From: a virus
IMG/VR virus record: IMGVR_UViG_3300043466_003310
Span: 1 to 49,899 of that record
Length of the DNA: 49,899 nucleotides
Strand: one strand, 5' to 3'
A program made the translations under genes and the position numbers. Below the pieces are notes generated by a model. The model did no database searches. It saw only the letters and a list, made by a program, of their open reading frames with translations, and had not been told where the DNA came from. Shown here one piece after another: positions 34,709 to 42,712 of this stretch (its first letter is position 1; every line of letters starts with the position of its first letter).

Positions 34709-34949
34709 GAGAACAGTTCAATACCCAGAAATACTACCTACCTCGGAAGATTTCTACATAATTACAACAGCAGGGGATAGGTATGATAGGTTAGCACAAC
34801 AATTCTATCAAGATAGTTCTTTGTGGTGGATCATAGCATCTGCAAATAATTCAGAAAGAGCTTCTTTAATTGTACAACCAGGTGTTCAAATTAGAATACC
34901 TGTAGATAAAGCTACAGCAATAAACAACTTTACAAATCTTAATAGATAA
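34653..34949 (+). CDS. 53: baseplate wedge protein with LysM-like domain (gp53-type)
   Basis: 98 residues. TVQYPEILPTSEDFYIITTA, then GDRYDRLAQQFYQDSSLWWI and IASANN...LIVQPGVQIRIP is a LysM-type pattern as found in gp53 of T4-like phages, which helps join wedges to the hub. It is shorter than T4 gp53 (196) and keeps essentially only the LysM-like part. It is flanked by hub and baseplate genes. Confidence 0.75.
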   Translation: MKRYDTVPLTESPTGKQYRRTVQYPEILPTSEDFYIITTAGDRYDRLAQQFYQDSSLWWIIASANNSERASLIVQPGVQIRIPVDKATAINNFTNLNR

Positions 34950-34953
34950 AAAA

Positions 34954-37671
34954 ATGGCAAGTAGTAAAGTTATAGGAGGACCTTTCGATAAGGAAGTATT
35001 AAATCAATTAAATTTGAGAAGTGATATCTTTTCGAAAAAAGAACGTAGAACAGATCAAAATATACAGTACCTTAATAGTAAGATAGGGTGGGTAAAGTTA
35101 ACATCTTCAGTAAATGCAGGAGAATCTAGCGCATTAGCAAATAAGTACGTATTCATTGCAGGAACAAAAGGAAGATTTGGGGATAATACCTATAGTAATT
35201 TTACAGGAGAAGGATTAGGATTTAGACCTATGCCAGGTATCACAGGAGTGCAAATTCGAGCTATTAATAGGTTCGGGGTTCTAAAAGAAGCTACAATTAC
35301 ATTTAACTGCTGGGATGTTTCTCAATTACAGGAATTGGAACAACTGTATATGAGACCAGGGTTTTCAGCCTTGCTTGAATGGGGACATAGTGTTTACTAT
35401 AAAGGAGCAGATAATTTTATAACAACACCAAGCACAGTACCTTCAATGTTTACAGAAGGTACAACAAAAGAAAATCTATATAAAGAAATAGATAAATTAA
35501 AAGCATCTTCTGGATACAACTACGATGGAATTTTTGGATTTATTAAAAACTTTTCTTGGAAATACAGACAAGATGGAGGGTACGACTGTACAACAACCTT
35601 AATATCTATCGGAGAAATTATAGAATCTTTAACAATTGATGTAGGATCAAGCACATTCTCAGACAGTAAGGTATCTCCAAACGAGGAATTAAAACCTACT
35701 ATGTTAGAAGAAGTTTTCAACACAATTATAAAAACATCAAACGAATCGGGGATAGGTAACGTATGGAATACATTAAAAGATAAATATAAGTCTTTTACAG
35801 ATACTTACACAAGAATTAATGGAGTATCAGGAATAAATATTGCAAGTACGTCAGTTACAACTAAAGTCCCAGTAGATGATAAGTCCAATGTAAAAACAGG
35901 GGATACAAATAAATTTGTATATATGAAGTTAGATAGTTTTTGTGCACTTGTTAATACAATTTTACCAAAAGATGAAAAAAGTAAAAATCTTGTAATAAAA
36001 CTAAATACCCAAATAGCAAAAATAGGAGAGGATTCAGATATACCTCTTTGCAGATATAGAACATACGATTTTCATACATCAAGCGATCCAGGAGTTTGTT
36101 TACTAATATTGCCCTCTACAAAAAAATGGGCATCTGGACAGGTATATCCGACTATTATACAGAACTTAAGAGAAACATTAAACGAAACAGCTTCTGATGA
36201 AATATTAAATATATGGGTTAATATAAACGTATTAGGAGAAGTAATAGCTACTTTGGTAGCTAATCCGGAGAAAGAAAAAAGAACTTTAATAAACTTATTT
36301 GATCCAATTTTAAAAAAAATTAATAGTGTAATAGGAGGAGACTATAACGATTTAGCTTTACATTACGAGGAAAATACACTTACCTACTACATTGTAGATA
36401 GAAAAGTTAGAGCAGCAGAATCAGAGGAAGAAACCCCTATGTTAAATATAACAGGATTAAGATCCACAGTATCGAATTTTGACTTTACAACAAAATTATC
36501 TCCTGCTTTAAGTACAATGGTAGCTATCTCTGCTCAAAACAATGGATCTGATGTTGGGGTAGAAGCAGAAGCTCTATTTAGGTGGAATGAAGGATTAACC
36601 GACAGAATACTGGGGAATAAGTTTATCAACCAGACACAGGATACTTCTAAAAAAGAAAGTGTAGAAGAAGAGAGAAAAAAGCAACAAGTCAAAAGGTATG
36701 ATAATGTATTTGCAGCATTAAAGGATTTTTACAGCAATGCCAACTACGATCCAATTAAATTTGAAAAAGCAAAAGTAGAATATACAGATTTCACTAGAAC
36801 TTATATACAGACCCATACAGAGGAATCAGCAGCATCAAGTGCTAAAGCCGGTCCTGCAGGAATAATTCCTTTTGAAGTAAGTATAGACATGGAAGGAATA
36901 TCTGGTATAAAAATAGGACAAGCCTTCAGGATTAATAAAGGAATAATGCCAGCCAAATACGATGAAGTATTGGGATTTATTGTAACTGGAGTAGATCACA
37001 CTATCGGAGGTAATAGATGGACAACCCAGTTAAAAGCACAAACAATAGTACTTAAACCAGGAGATAAATTAACAACAAGTCCTGAATTTGATCAAGGACA
37101 GGCTGCAGATGGAACTTCTACCACAGAAAGACAAGGTATAGGATCTTCTGCACCAATAAAAGGAAGTCCGCTACTTAAAACAGTATTAGAAAAAGCGGGA
37201 TATAAACCAGGTACTTTTGAATATGAATTTGCACTTGTAATCGGAACAAAAGAAGGATGGTTACCAAATGCTAACGGAGGAAGAGGGTCAAGATCTTATA
37301 GAAACAATAACCCGGGTAATCTAGATTATAGTAAATCATTAAAAGAAATAGACCCTGGTGTAACTCTTCCACAAGGAGAAAGATTTGCTAGATTTACTAC
37401 TGCTGAATTAGGAGCAAAAGCATTAGTAGAAAAGAAAATAAAAAAATGGAGTAAAGGAAATATGCCAGTTACAGAGGGTAATCAGAAATTACTACCAGCT
37501 AATAAGAGATATAAACAAGGAACTCCTCCTACTATAGAGCAGTTTATGTATACTTACGCACCACCTAATGAAAATAATACAGAAGGATACATAGGAAGTG
37601 TAGTAGCAAGTTTGCAAAAAAATTACCCAAAAGTAACAAGAATTACAAAACCTAATGAGTATTTACCGTAA
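34954..37671 (+). CDS. baseplate hub protein fused to a cell-wall hydrolase domain
   Basis: 905 residues. The N-terminal 700 form a hub-type structure (PMPGITGVQIRAINRFGVLK; ATITFNCWDVSQLQELEQLY; MRPGFSALLEWGHSVYY; late VTGVDHTIGGNRWTTQLKAQ). From about residue 729 there is a separate lytic domain: FALVIGTKEGWLPNANGG with the probable catalytic E767, SRSYRNNNPGNLDYSKS (783-789 core), RFARFTTAELGAKALV, and YAPPNENNTEGYIGSV. This is the pattern of transglycosylase/muramidase-like tail enzymes of the RNNNPGN type. T4 carries a lysozyme on its hub spike gp5; here a different hydrolase does the equivalent job of opening the peptidoglycan during infection. Confidence 0.8.
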   Translation: MASSKVIGGPFDKEVLNQLNLRSDIFSKKERRTDQNIQYLNSKIGWVKLTSSVNAGESSALANKYVFIAGTKGRFGDNTYSNFTGEGLGFRPMPGITGVQIRAINRFGVLKEATITFNCWDVSQLQELEQLYMRPGFSALLEWGHSVYYKGADNFITTPSTVPSMFTEGTTKENLYKEIDKLKASSGYNYDGIFGFIKNFSWKYRQDGGYDCTTTLISIGEIIESLTIDVGSSTFSDSKVSPNEELKPTMLEEVFNTIIKTSNESGIGNVWNTLKDKYKSFTDTYTRINGVSGINIASTSVTTKVPVDDKSNVKTGDTNKFVYMKLDSFCALVNTILPKDEKSKNLVIKLNTQIAKIGEDSDIPLCRYRTYDFHTSSDPGVCLLILPSTKKWASGQVYPTIIQNLRETLNETASDEILNIWVNINVLGEVIATLVANPEKEKRTLINLFDPILKKINSVIGGDYNDLALHYEENTLTYYIVDRKVRAAESEEETPMLNITGLRSTVSNFDFTTKLSPALSTMVAISAQNNGSDVGVEAEALFRWNEGLTDRILGNKFINQTQDTSKKESVEEERKKQQVKRYDNVFAALKDFYSNANYDPIKFEKAKVEYTDFTRTYIQTHTEESAASSAKAGPAGIIPFEVSIDMEGISGIKIGQAFRINKGIMPAKYDEVLGFIVTGVDHTIGGNRWTTQLKAQTIVLKPGDKLTTSPEFDQGQAADGTSTTERQGIGSSAPIKGSPLLKTVLEKAGYKPGTFEYEFALVIGTKEGWLPNANGGRGSRSYRNNNPGNLDYSKSLKEIDPGVTLPQGERFARFTTAELGAKALVEKKIKKWSKGNMPVTEGNQKLLPANKRYKQGTPPTIEQFMYTYAPPNENNTEGYIGSVVASLQKNYPKVTRITKPNEYLP

Positions 37672-38345
37672 TGGCAAAGTTTAAAAGATACATACCTAAG
37701 AGTAAATATACAGAACCAAAATATACACCAGGAGGGGAATTTGTAAATAAAAATACTCAACAGGATTATATAGGATATTACATTGAAACATATAGAGATA
37801 GATTTTATGCAGGAAAATCTCCTCAACAAGCAGGAGAGGAAATTGTAAAAATTAAAAGTGAAGGGATTGTAAATAAAGGAGCAAAAGCAAGCCTACTTAC
37901 TTTGTTATCAATTTTATCAAAAGGATTTTTTAAACCAAGTATATCCTCAGTAGATAGAGATAATGGAGTTACTACAAGGTATTTTATTCAAGATAAAAAT
38001 AACAATAAAATAACAGAAACAGACAAAAACACATACCTACAGGTACAGGATCAAATACCTAACCAGAGATTTGCAGCAGTAGATTGGATTATAAAAGGAC
38101 CAGCTGAGAATCAGATAATGAATGGGTATCCGTTTGAAGGAGCAGCTTCTAAGAATAAAAAAGCAATAGCTGCAGTAGAAAAACAAATGCCAGGTATTTC
38201 AACCTTTGTAACAGATTATTCACTCCTTGTAGAAGAACCAGTTTCTGCAACAGCAAATGAACTGTCTTCAAACACAATTATAATAGAAGATCCAGCTCTA
38301 GCATTGGAAAATTCAAGAAAGGCAAATTTCGATTTAAGAAAATAA
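37671..38345 (+). CDS. unknown baseplate-region protein
   Basis: 224 residues starting one base inside the hub stop. It has a basic Tyr-rich N-terminus (MAKFKRYIPKSKYTEPKYTP), then QQDYIGYYIETYRDRFYAGK, a hydrophobic segment (ASLLTLLSILSKGFF) and a polar C-terminal half. I recall comparable proteins following hub genes in Bacteroidota phages, but no role is known to me. Translational coupling with the hub suggests a baseplate part. Confidence 0.6.
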   Translation: MAKFKRYIPKSKYTEPKYTPGGEFVNKNTQQDYIGYYIETYRDRFYAGKSPQQAGEEIVKIKSEGIVNKGAKASLLTLLSILSKGFFKPSISSVDRDNGVTTRYFIQDKNNNKITETDKNTYLQVQDQIPNQRFAAVDWIIKGPAENQIMNGYPFEGAASKNKKAIAAVEKQMPGISTFVTDYSLLVEEPVSATANELSSNTIIIEDPALALENSRKANFDLRK

Positions 38346-38349
38346 AATA

Positions 38350-38358
38350 CTATTTATA
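38350..38358 (+). promoter_or_regulatory. CTATTTATA promoter-like motif
   Basis: Exact motif ending 15 nt before ATG 38374. Confidence 0.55.
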
Positions 38359-38373
38359 TAAAAATAGGATATA

Positions 38374-38802
38374 ATGAAAAAATCAGAGCTGATACAGGTC
38401 ATAAAGGAAGAACTTACTACTTTACGGGGATTATATAGAGCTAAAGTTGGAGATAAAATCTGGATAGGAAAACAGGGTCAGCAATATAAGAGTAGATCAG
38501 AAATAACTAAGATTCTTCCTGATGGAAAATTAGTTTCAAAAGATGGAAATATATTTTATCCAAATGGTAGATTATATAAAGGATCATCTCCTCAATACCA
38601 AAAAACAAAAAATCCTGGAAAGGAAGTTTCTGCTCAATTAGCTACTCAGGAAGATTTTAACAAAGAATATAAAAGAATTAAAGTAGACTTTTTAAGGAAA
38701 TTTGATTGGGATAAAATGGATATTGTGGATTTAGAAAAGTTAATTGATCAACTACCTATAAAGCAAGCAAATACGCTAACTACATCTAGGTTTGTAAAAT
38801 AG
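38374..38802 (+). CDS. unknown protein with MKKSELIQVIKEEL N-terminus
   Basis: 142 residues. The N-terminal helix matches those at 282 and 7465. Next comes an SH3-like beta stretch (GDKIWIGKQGQQYKSRSEIT, KILPDGKLVSKDGNIFYPNG), then a basic linker and a helical end. The family is not recognised. The shared N-terminal peptide points to a common destination, possibly the capsid. Confidence 0.6.
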   Translation: MKKSELIQVIKEELTTLRGLYRAKVGDKIWIGKQGQQYKSRSEITKILPDGKLVSKDGNIFYPNGRLYKGSSPQYQKTKNPGKEVSAQLATQEDFNKEYKRIKVDFLRKFDWDKMDIVDLEKLIDQLPIKQANTLTTSRFVK

Positions 38803-38822
38803 TATATAAATATCTTTAAGTG

Positions 38823-38831
38823 CTATTTATA
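38823..38831 (+). promoter_or_regulatory. CTATTTATA motif of HEG leader 1
   Basis: Exact motif at the head of the first structured leader, 103 nt before ATG 38935. Confidence 0.55.
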
Positions 38832-38839
38832 TTAAAGAA

Positions 38840-38927
38840 GAGTACTGCAACTACTTAAAAAAAATATTACGGAGATTTTAGAAGAACACCTTGTTGCAGA
38901 GGGCTTATTCTAATTTCTCCTTTTTTT
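38840..38927 (+). ncRNA. kissing-loop leader RNA, copy 1
   Basis: Hairpin 1 is GAGTA/TACTT (38840-38844, 38852-38856) with loop CTGCAAC (38845-38851). Hairpin 2 is CCTT/AGGG (38889-38892, 38900-38903) with loop GTTGCAG (38893-38899), a perfect complement of loop 1. Hairpin 2 sits inside an outer stem: GGAGA 38871-38875 with TCTCC 38916-38920, and TTAGAA 38878-38883 with TTCTAA 38908-38913. T-run 38921-38927; the ATG comes seven bases later. Confidence 0.85.
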
Positions 38928-38934
38928 ATTTAAT

Positions 38935-39669
38935 ATGGTAGGAATTTATAAAATTACAAGTCCAAGTGGAAAAGTTTATATAGGGCAAAGTGTTGATTTG
39001 GAAAGAAGAAAATGTGAGTACTTATCACCAAGTAACAGTAAAAGTCAACGAAAGCTTCACAACTCAATAGTGAAATACGGTTTCTCTACTCATATCTTCG
39101 AGATAGTGGAAGAATGTGCTATCAAGGAATTGAACACCCGAGAGAGACACTGGCAGGATTTTTACAATGTACTAGAGGAAGGACTAAACTGCAGACTAAC
39201 AACTACATTAGATCGGTCAGGAAAGGTATCAAAGGAAACTGATAGAAAAAGATCGGAAAAGAAGAAAAAACCGGTACTACAGTATTCGTTACAAGGTATT
39301 TTAATTAAGGAATGGAGCTCAATTAAAGAAGCAGGTCAAGCACTAGGTATACAGACAGGTAACATACCAGCATGCTGTAAAGAGAAAAAATTCTCAGTAG
39401 GAAAGTTTATTTGGAGATATAAAGCAAATACCGTAGAGCAAACAATAGAAGTAGGTAATAAAACACAGACATCCAGTAAAGTAGGTAGAATGTGGTCAGG
39501 AAGAAGTAAAAAACCTGTACTACAGTATACAAAAGAAGGTACTTTTGTTAAAGAGTGGAAATCAATAGTAGAAGCAGCAAAAAATTCAGCAATTAGAGAA
39601 ACAGGTATAATAAATTGCTGTAAATACAGAATCAAAACATCAGGAGGGTTTATTTGGATATATAAATAA
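38935..39669 (+). CDS. GIY-YIG homing endonuclease with two NUMOD-type repeats
   Basis: 244 residues. GIY at 3-5, YIG at 15-17 (VGIYKITSPSGKVYIGQSVD), the Arg pair after it, and TRERHWQDFYNV with the catalytic Glu define the nuclease. Two C-terminal DNA-binding repeats begin KKPVLQYSLQGILIKEWSSI and KKPVLQYTKEGTFVKEWKSI, each ending in a Cys-Cys plus FIW.YK element (NUMOD1-like). It lies directly upstream of the polymerase gene and carries leader RNA copy 1 at its 5' side. It is probably mobile, cutting alleles without the insertion. Confidence 0.88.
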   Translation: MVGIYKITSPSGKVYIGQSVDLERRKCEYLSPSNSKSQRKLHNSIVKYGFSTHIFEIVEECAIKELNTRERHWQDFYNVLEEGLNCRLTTTLDRSGKVSKETDRKRSEKKKKPVLQYSLQGILIKEWSSIKEAGQALGIQTGNIPACCKEKKFSVGKFIWRYKANTVEQTIEVGNKTQTSSKVGRMWSGRSKKPVLQYTKEGTFVKEWKSIVEAAKNSAIRETGIINCCKYRIKTSGGFIWIYK

Positions 39670-39703
39670 AATTTACTATATTATATAAAATTAGTTATAG
39701 TAA

Positions 39704-41029
39704 ATGTTCTATATAGTAGAATCAGATCAGCAATTAGATATACTTAAAGGTTATAGTGAAAAAGGAGCATACATAAAAGTAATCTCCTCAAACGATAACT
39801 ATCACCCTCTTCTTACAAAAACCATAGCAGTTTATCTACGACCATTAAATCATGAGGAAGGATATATTATTCCTATAAATCACGATGAAGGACTTAATGT
39901 AGATAAAAACCGTATCTACGACATTTTAAAGCAATACAAAACACTTTATACCATAGATAAGAAAGAGTTGCTGTATCACTTTATATTGAAGGATGTTATA
40001 GATATATCCCTACTGTACTCAATGACAAACTACGATAGGTTGGAGTTAGGTAGGAATAACTCAACTTATAACTGGTTCTATAGTAGATTGCATGACTTCA
40101 AAGAAGTAAATGCTTTGATTCCAATTTCAAAGTTATATGAAAAATGCGAAGAAGATTACCAAGCAGTATATTCCATATTGCAATATGCAATACCAAACGG
40201 ATTTGATTTCTACAACAAAACAGCAACATCTGTATTTTTTGCAATAGAGCACACAGGACTAAGAACAATTCATCAGCCATATATAGATTTATTCAAACCA
40301 AATAATCCTATATTCAATATGCAAGATAATATTGCATATACTTCGTATAACCTATATAATACAACCTCTCGTCCAACAAATGCTTTTAACTCAGTTAACT
40401 ATGCTGCAATACCAAAAGCACCTGAATTCAGAAAAGCAATCATACCTCAGAACGATTACTTTGTAGCATACGATTATGACGGTTATCATCTTAGGCTATT
40501 ATGTGAACAAATAGGGTATAACTTAACAAACGAATCAGCACATGCGCAATTGGCTAGACTTTATTTTGGTAAAGATGAAATAGCTGAAGAAGATTATGCA
40601 AAAGCAAAACAAATTAACTTTCATGCAATTTATGGAAAGATTCCGCCTGAGTATGCTTTCCTAGAGGTTTTTGAAAAGATGGAAAGGTACACATCATTGC
40701 TGTGGAAGCAATTTAAAGAACAGGGATATGTACAGGATCCAATATCAGGTAAGAGGTTTACACAAGAACTGCCAGAAATGCATCCACAGAAGTTACTAAA
40801 CTACCTTATGCAAAGTTTAGAGACAAGTAGAAATATTTTAATACTAAAAGAATTAATAAAGTACCTAGCAGGAAAGAAAACTAGAATAGCTCTGTATGTG
40901 TACGATGCAATAATATTTGACTTTAGCAAAGAGGATGGAAAAGAAACGTTGGAAGAAATTGAAAGAATAATGGAATCGGAAGGAAGGTATCCGACAAAGG
41001 TAGAGTATGGAAAATCGTTAAATTTTTAA
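39704..41029 (+). CDS. divergent short family A DNA polymerase
   Basis: 441 residues. The C-terminal half has Pol I motifs: SRPTNAFNSVNYAAIP (222-237), motif A D257-YDGYHLR, motif B K302-QINFHAIYG with F306 and Y310, and motif C Y400-D401-A402. Both metal-binding Asp positions are kept, but Pol I E710 is His262, R754 is Tyr298 and the HDE triad is YDA. The N-terminal 200 residues look like a worn 3'-5' exonuclease domain (SKL, IDISLLY) without a clear DxE motif. T4 uses a family B polymerase, so this is either the replicase of an unusual lineage or an accessory enzyme. Homing endonuclease genes flank it on both sides. Confidence 0.8.
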   Translation: MFYIVESDQQLDILKGYSEKGAYIKVISSNDNYHPLLTKTIAVYLRPLNHEEGYIIPINHDEGLNVDKNRIYDILKQYKTLYTIDKKELLYHFILKDVIDISLLYSMTNYDRLELGRNNSTYNWFYSRLHDFKEVNALIPISKLYEKCEEDYQAVYSILQYAIPNGFDFYNKTATSVFFAIEHTGLRTIHQPYIDLFKPNNPIFNMQDNIAYTSYNLYNTTSRPTNAFNSVNYAAIPKAPEFRKAIIPQNDYFVAYDYDGYHLRLLCEQIGYNLTNESAHAQLARLYFGKDEIAEEDYAKAKQINFHAIYGKIPPEYAFLEVFEKMERYTSLLWKQFKEQGYVQDPISGKRFTQELPEMHPQKLLNYLMQSLETSRNILILKELIKYLAGKKTRIALYVYDAIIFDFSKEDGKETLEEIERIMESEGRYPTKVEYGKSLNF

Positions 41030-41048
41030 CGGTTTGGGAAAAAACTTG

Positions 41049-41057
41049 CTATTTATA
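41049..41057 (+). promoter_or_regulatory. CTATTTATA motif of HEG leader 2
   Basis: Exact motif, 20 nt after the polymerase stop, at the head of leader copy 2. Confidence 0.55.
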
Positions 41058-41067
41058 TTAAATAGAA

Positions 41068-41153
41068 GGTACTGGTCCTACCGATAAAAGCATTACGGAG
41101 ATTTTAAAAAGACACTACGGACCAGGTAGTTATTTTTAATTTCTCCTTTTTTT
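41068..41153 (+). ncRNA. kissing-loop leader RNA, copy 2
   Basis: Hairpin 1 is GGTA/TACC (41068-41071, 41079-41082) with loop CTGGTCC (41072-41078). Hairpin 2 is CTAC/GTAG (41115-41118, 41126-41129) with loop GGACCAG (41119-41125), a perfect complement. The outer stem pairs GGAGA 41097-41101 with TCTCC 41142-41146, and TTAAAA with TTTTAA. Seven T at 41147-41153; ATG at 41161. Confidence 0.88.
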
Positions 41154-41160
41154 ATTTAAT

Positions 41161-41787
41161 ATGAATTACCAAAAAATCTATAATCAAATAATTGATCGAG
41201 CAAAGGATAGAGAATTAAACTGTTATAAAGAAAACCATCATATTATTCCAAGGTGTATGGGTGGAACTAATATTAAGGACAACTTGGTAGCATTAACTGC
41301 AAGAGAGCACTTTATATCCCATTGGCTGCTAACCAGAATACATCCGGAAAATAAAAAACTGGTACGGGCCTTTTGGGGAATGTGCAATCAAAAAAATAAA
41401 GGTAGAGACTATAGAGTTGGTAGTAAAGCCTATGAAGAGTCCAAGACAGCATTTTCTAAAATCCAATCAGAAAAAATGTTAGGAAGTAATAATCCTCAAT
41501 ATAACAAGATACCATGGAATAAAGGAATACCAGCATCAGAGAGTTCAAATAAAAAGAGATCACAAGCACTATCAGGTGAGAATCATTTTATGTTCGGAAA
41601 ACACCATACGGAGGATACTATACAGAAACTTAAACGTCCAAAAACACAGGAGCATATAGAAGCAATGAAAGGACCTCGAAAACCTTACGGACCTCAAGTA
41701 AAAGTAATTTGCCCCCACTGTAACAAGCAAGGAGGCAATTCTATGAGAAGATGGCATTTTGAAAATTGTAAAAACATAGAGTTGTAA
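41161..41787 (+). CDS. HNH homing endonuclease with C-terminal zinc finger
   Basis: 208 residues. YQKIYNQIIDRAKDRELNCY, then ENHHIIPRCMGGTNIKDNLV and ALTAREHFISHWLLTRIHPE give the HNH core (about 20-65). A NUMOD3-like region follows (ENHFMFGKHHTEDTIQKLKR). The end is ICPHCNKQGGNSMRRWHFEN with a final Cys, a CxxC...H..C zinc finger shared with the GIY-YIG enzymes at 42713 and 45513. The gene is paralogous to the HNH gene at 28312 in its core but carries different DNA-binding parts. Confidence 0.88.
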   Translation: MNYQKIYNQIIDRAKDRELNCYKENHHIIPRCMGGTNIKDNLVALTAREHFISHWLLTRIHPENKKLVRAFWGMCNQKNKGRDYRVGSKAYEESKTAFSKIQSEKMLGSNNPQYNKIPWNKGIPASESSNKKRSQALSGENHFMFGKHHTEDTIQKLKRPKTQEHIEAMKGPRKPYGPQVKVICPHCNKQGGNSMRRWHFENCKNIEL

Positions 41788-41809
41788 AATAAGAATATTT
41801 TTCGTATAT

Positions 41810-41828
41810 TAAATAAAAGTAGGTTAGT
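41810..41828 (+). promoter_or_regulatory. TTTCGTATATT motif
   Basis: TTTCGTATATTAAATAAAA, the second recurrent upstream motif, ending 21 nt before ATG 41850. A TATTTATA copy at 41841-41848 abuts that ATG and could not serve it as a normal promoter. Confidence 0.4.
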
Positions 41829-41849
41829 AAAAAAAAGTTATATTTATAC

Positions 41850-42305
41850 ATGATACAAGAAGCATTAGAACTAAGAAAATTCGATTACGACATTGAATAC
41901 GATTACAACCTACTAACCATGTCAAATAAACTATTTTGTACTTTCTCTTCAGAACAACAACTAGACGAGATTTTAAGTACAATACAAAACAAATACGAGA
42001 TCATTTATAACAAGATTTTTGTTCTTTATTCAAAGAGCCAAGATGAGTATATCTGTACATATAACGTAGAATTTGGAAACGTATCCAATTTCTTAGATAA
42101 TACAATCCTTGTGCACCGCAAAAAGGAGAGTAATTCTCTATATACAATCAATTCACTTAACAGATTGATTGAGTCCTTAAACGGAGGAGTCCTAGATGTA
42201 ACCTATAAGATAAACTGGATGGATTATCAAAATTGTATACTACTAACAAAAGGAAACGAACTAAGACGAATTAACACTAAACTTTTTCGTATTATAGAAT
42301 TATAA
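41850..42305 (+). CDS. conserved phage protein of unknown function
   Basis: 151 residues. FDYDIEYDYNLLTMSNKLFC, then a central helix, and NTILVHRKKESNSLYTINSL with NRLIESLNGG and ILLTKGNELRRINTKLFRII. The VHRKKESN.LYTINALN-like motif is one I associate with an uncharacterised protein in T4-like phages, near replication genes. No function is known to me. The start is uncertain because a TATTTATA motif ends one base before the ATG. Confidence 0.6.
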   Translation: MIQEALELRKFDYDIEYDYNLLTMSNKLFCTFSSEQQLDEILSTIQNKYEIIYNKIFVLYSKSQDEYICTYNVEFGNVSNFLDNTILVHRKKESNSLYTINSLNRLIESLNGGVLDVTYKINWMDYQNCILLTKGNELRRINTKLFRIIEL

Positions 42306-42309
42306 GTAA

Positions 42310-42588
42310 ATGGAATCATTTGATATAGCAAAATGGAAGAAGAACTTCCTAAATAAAAATATACAAGAGAAGTACCAAGTAGTATTTCACGACTATGGTG
42401 GAGATGATGTTCCTTATACTGAGCAGTTTTTTAATAGTGAAAGTGATGCTGAGGATTTTGTAATAGCTAATGAGTGGGAAGAGGATGTACAGGATTGGGA
42501 AGGAAATTACAGCACAAGAACTCGATACTATAATCCACAACAAAATGAATCAGAATTTGGGTATCATATAGAAAAAGTGGCGGTTTAG
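42310..42588 (+). CDS. small unknown protein with FDIAKWKKNFL N-terminus
   Basis: 92 residues, acidic and rich in Tyr, Asp and Glu (VVFHDYGGDDVPYTEQFFNS; AEDFVIANEWEEDVQDWEGN). The N-terminal FDIAKWKKNFLNK echoes FDIHNWQAKFLKE at 9915. The family is not recognised. Its last codons (CGGTTTAGG) lie at the left edge of the DNA shared with leader copy 2. Confidence 0.6.
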   Translation: MESFDIAKWKKNFLNKNIQEKYQVVFHDYGGDDVPYTEQFFNSESDAEDFVIANEWEEDVQDWEGNYSTRTRYYNPQQNESEFGYHIEKVAV

Positions 42589-42599
42589 GAAAAAAGTTG

Positions 42600-42608
42600 C
42601 TATTTATA
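42600..42608 (+). promoter_or_regulatory. CTATTTATA motif of HEG leader 3
   Basis: Exact motif at the head of leader copy 3, 104 nt before ATG 42713. Confidence 0.55.
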
Positions 42609-42619
42609 CTAAATAAGAA

Positions 42620-42705
42620 GGTACTCGTCCTACCGATAAAAACATTATGGAGATTTTAGAATGACACTACGGACGAGGTAGTTATTTCTAATTTCTCCTT
42701 TTTTT
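42620..42705 (+). ncRNA. kissing-loop leader RNA, copy 3
   Basis: Hairpin 1 is GGTA/TACC (42620-42623, 42631-42634) with loop CTCGTCC (42624-42630). Hairpin 2 is CTAC/GTAG with loop GGACGAG (42671-42677), a perfect complement. Relative to copy 2, one base changed in each loop (G to C and C to G), keeping the pair. The outer stem pairs GGAGA 42649-42653 with TCTCC 42694-42698, and TTAGAA with TTCTAA. Seven T at 42699-42705; ATG at 42713. Confidence 0.88.
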
Positions 42706-42712
42706 ATTTAAT

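Noticed and set aside
38840-38927. Purine-type riboswitch (paired 7-nt loops)
   Set aside because: Hairpin 1 lies outside the enclosing stem, and the conserved three-way junction bases of that riboswitch are absent.
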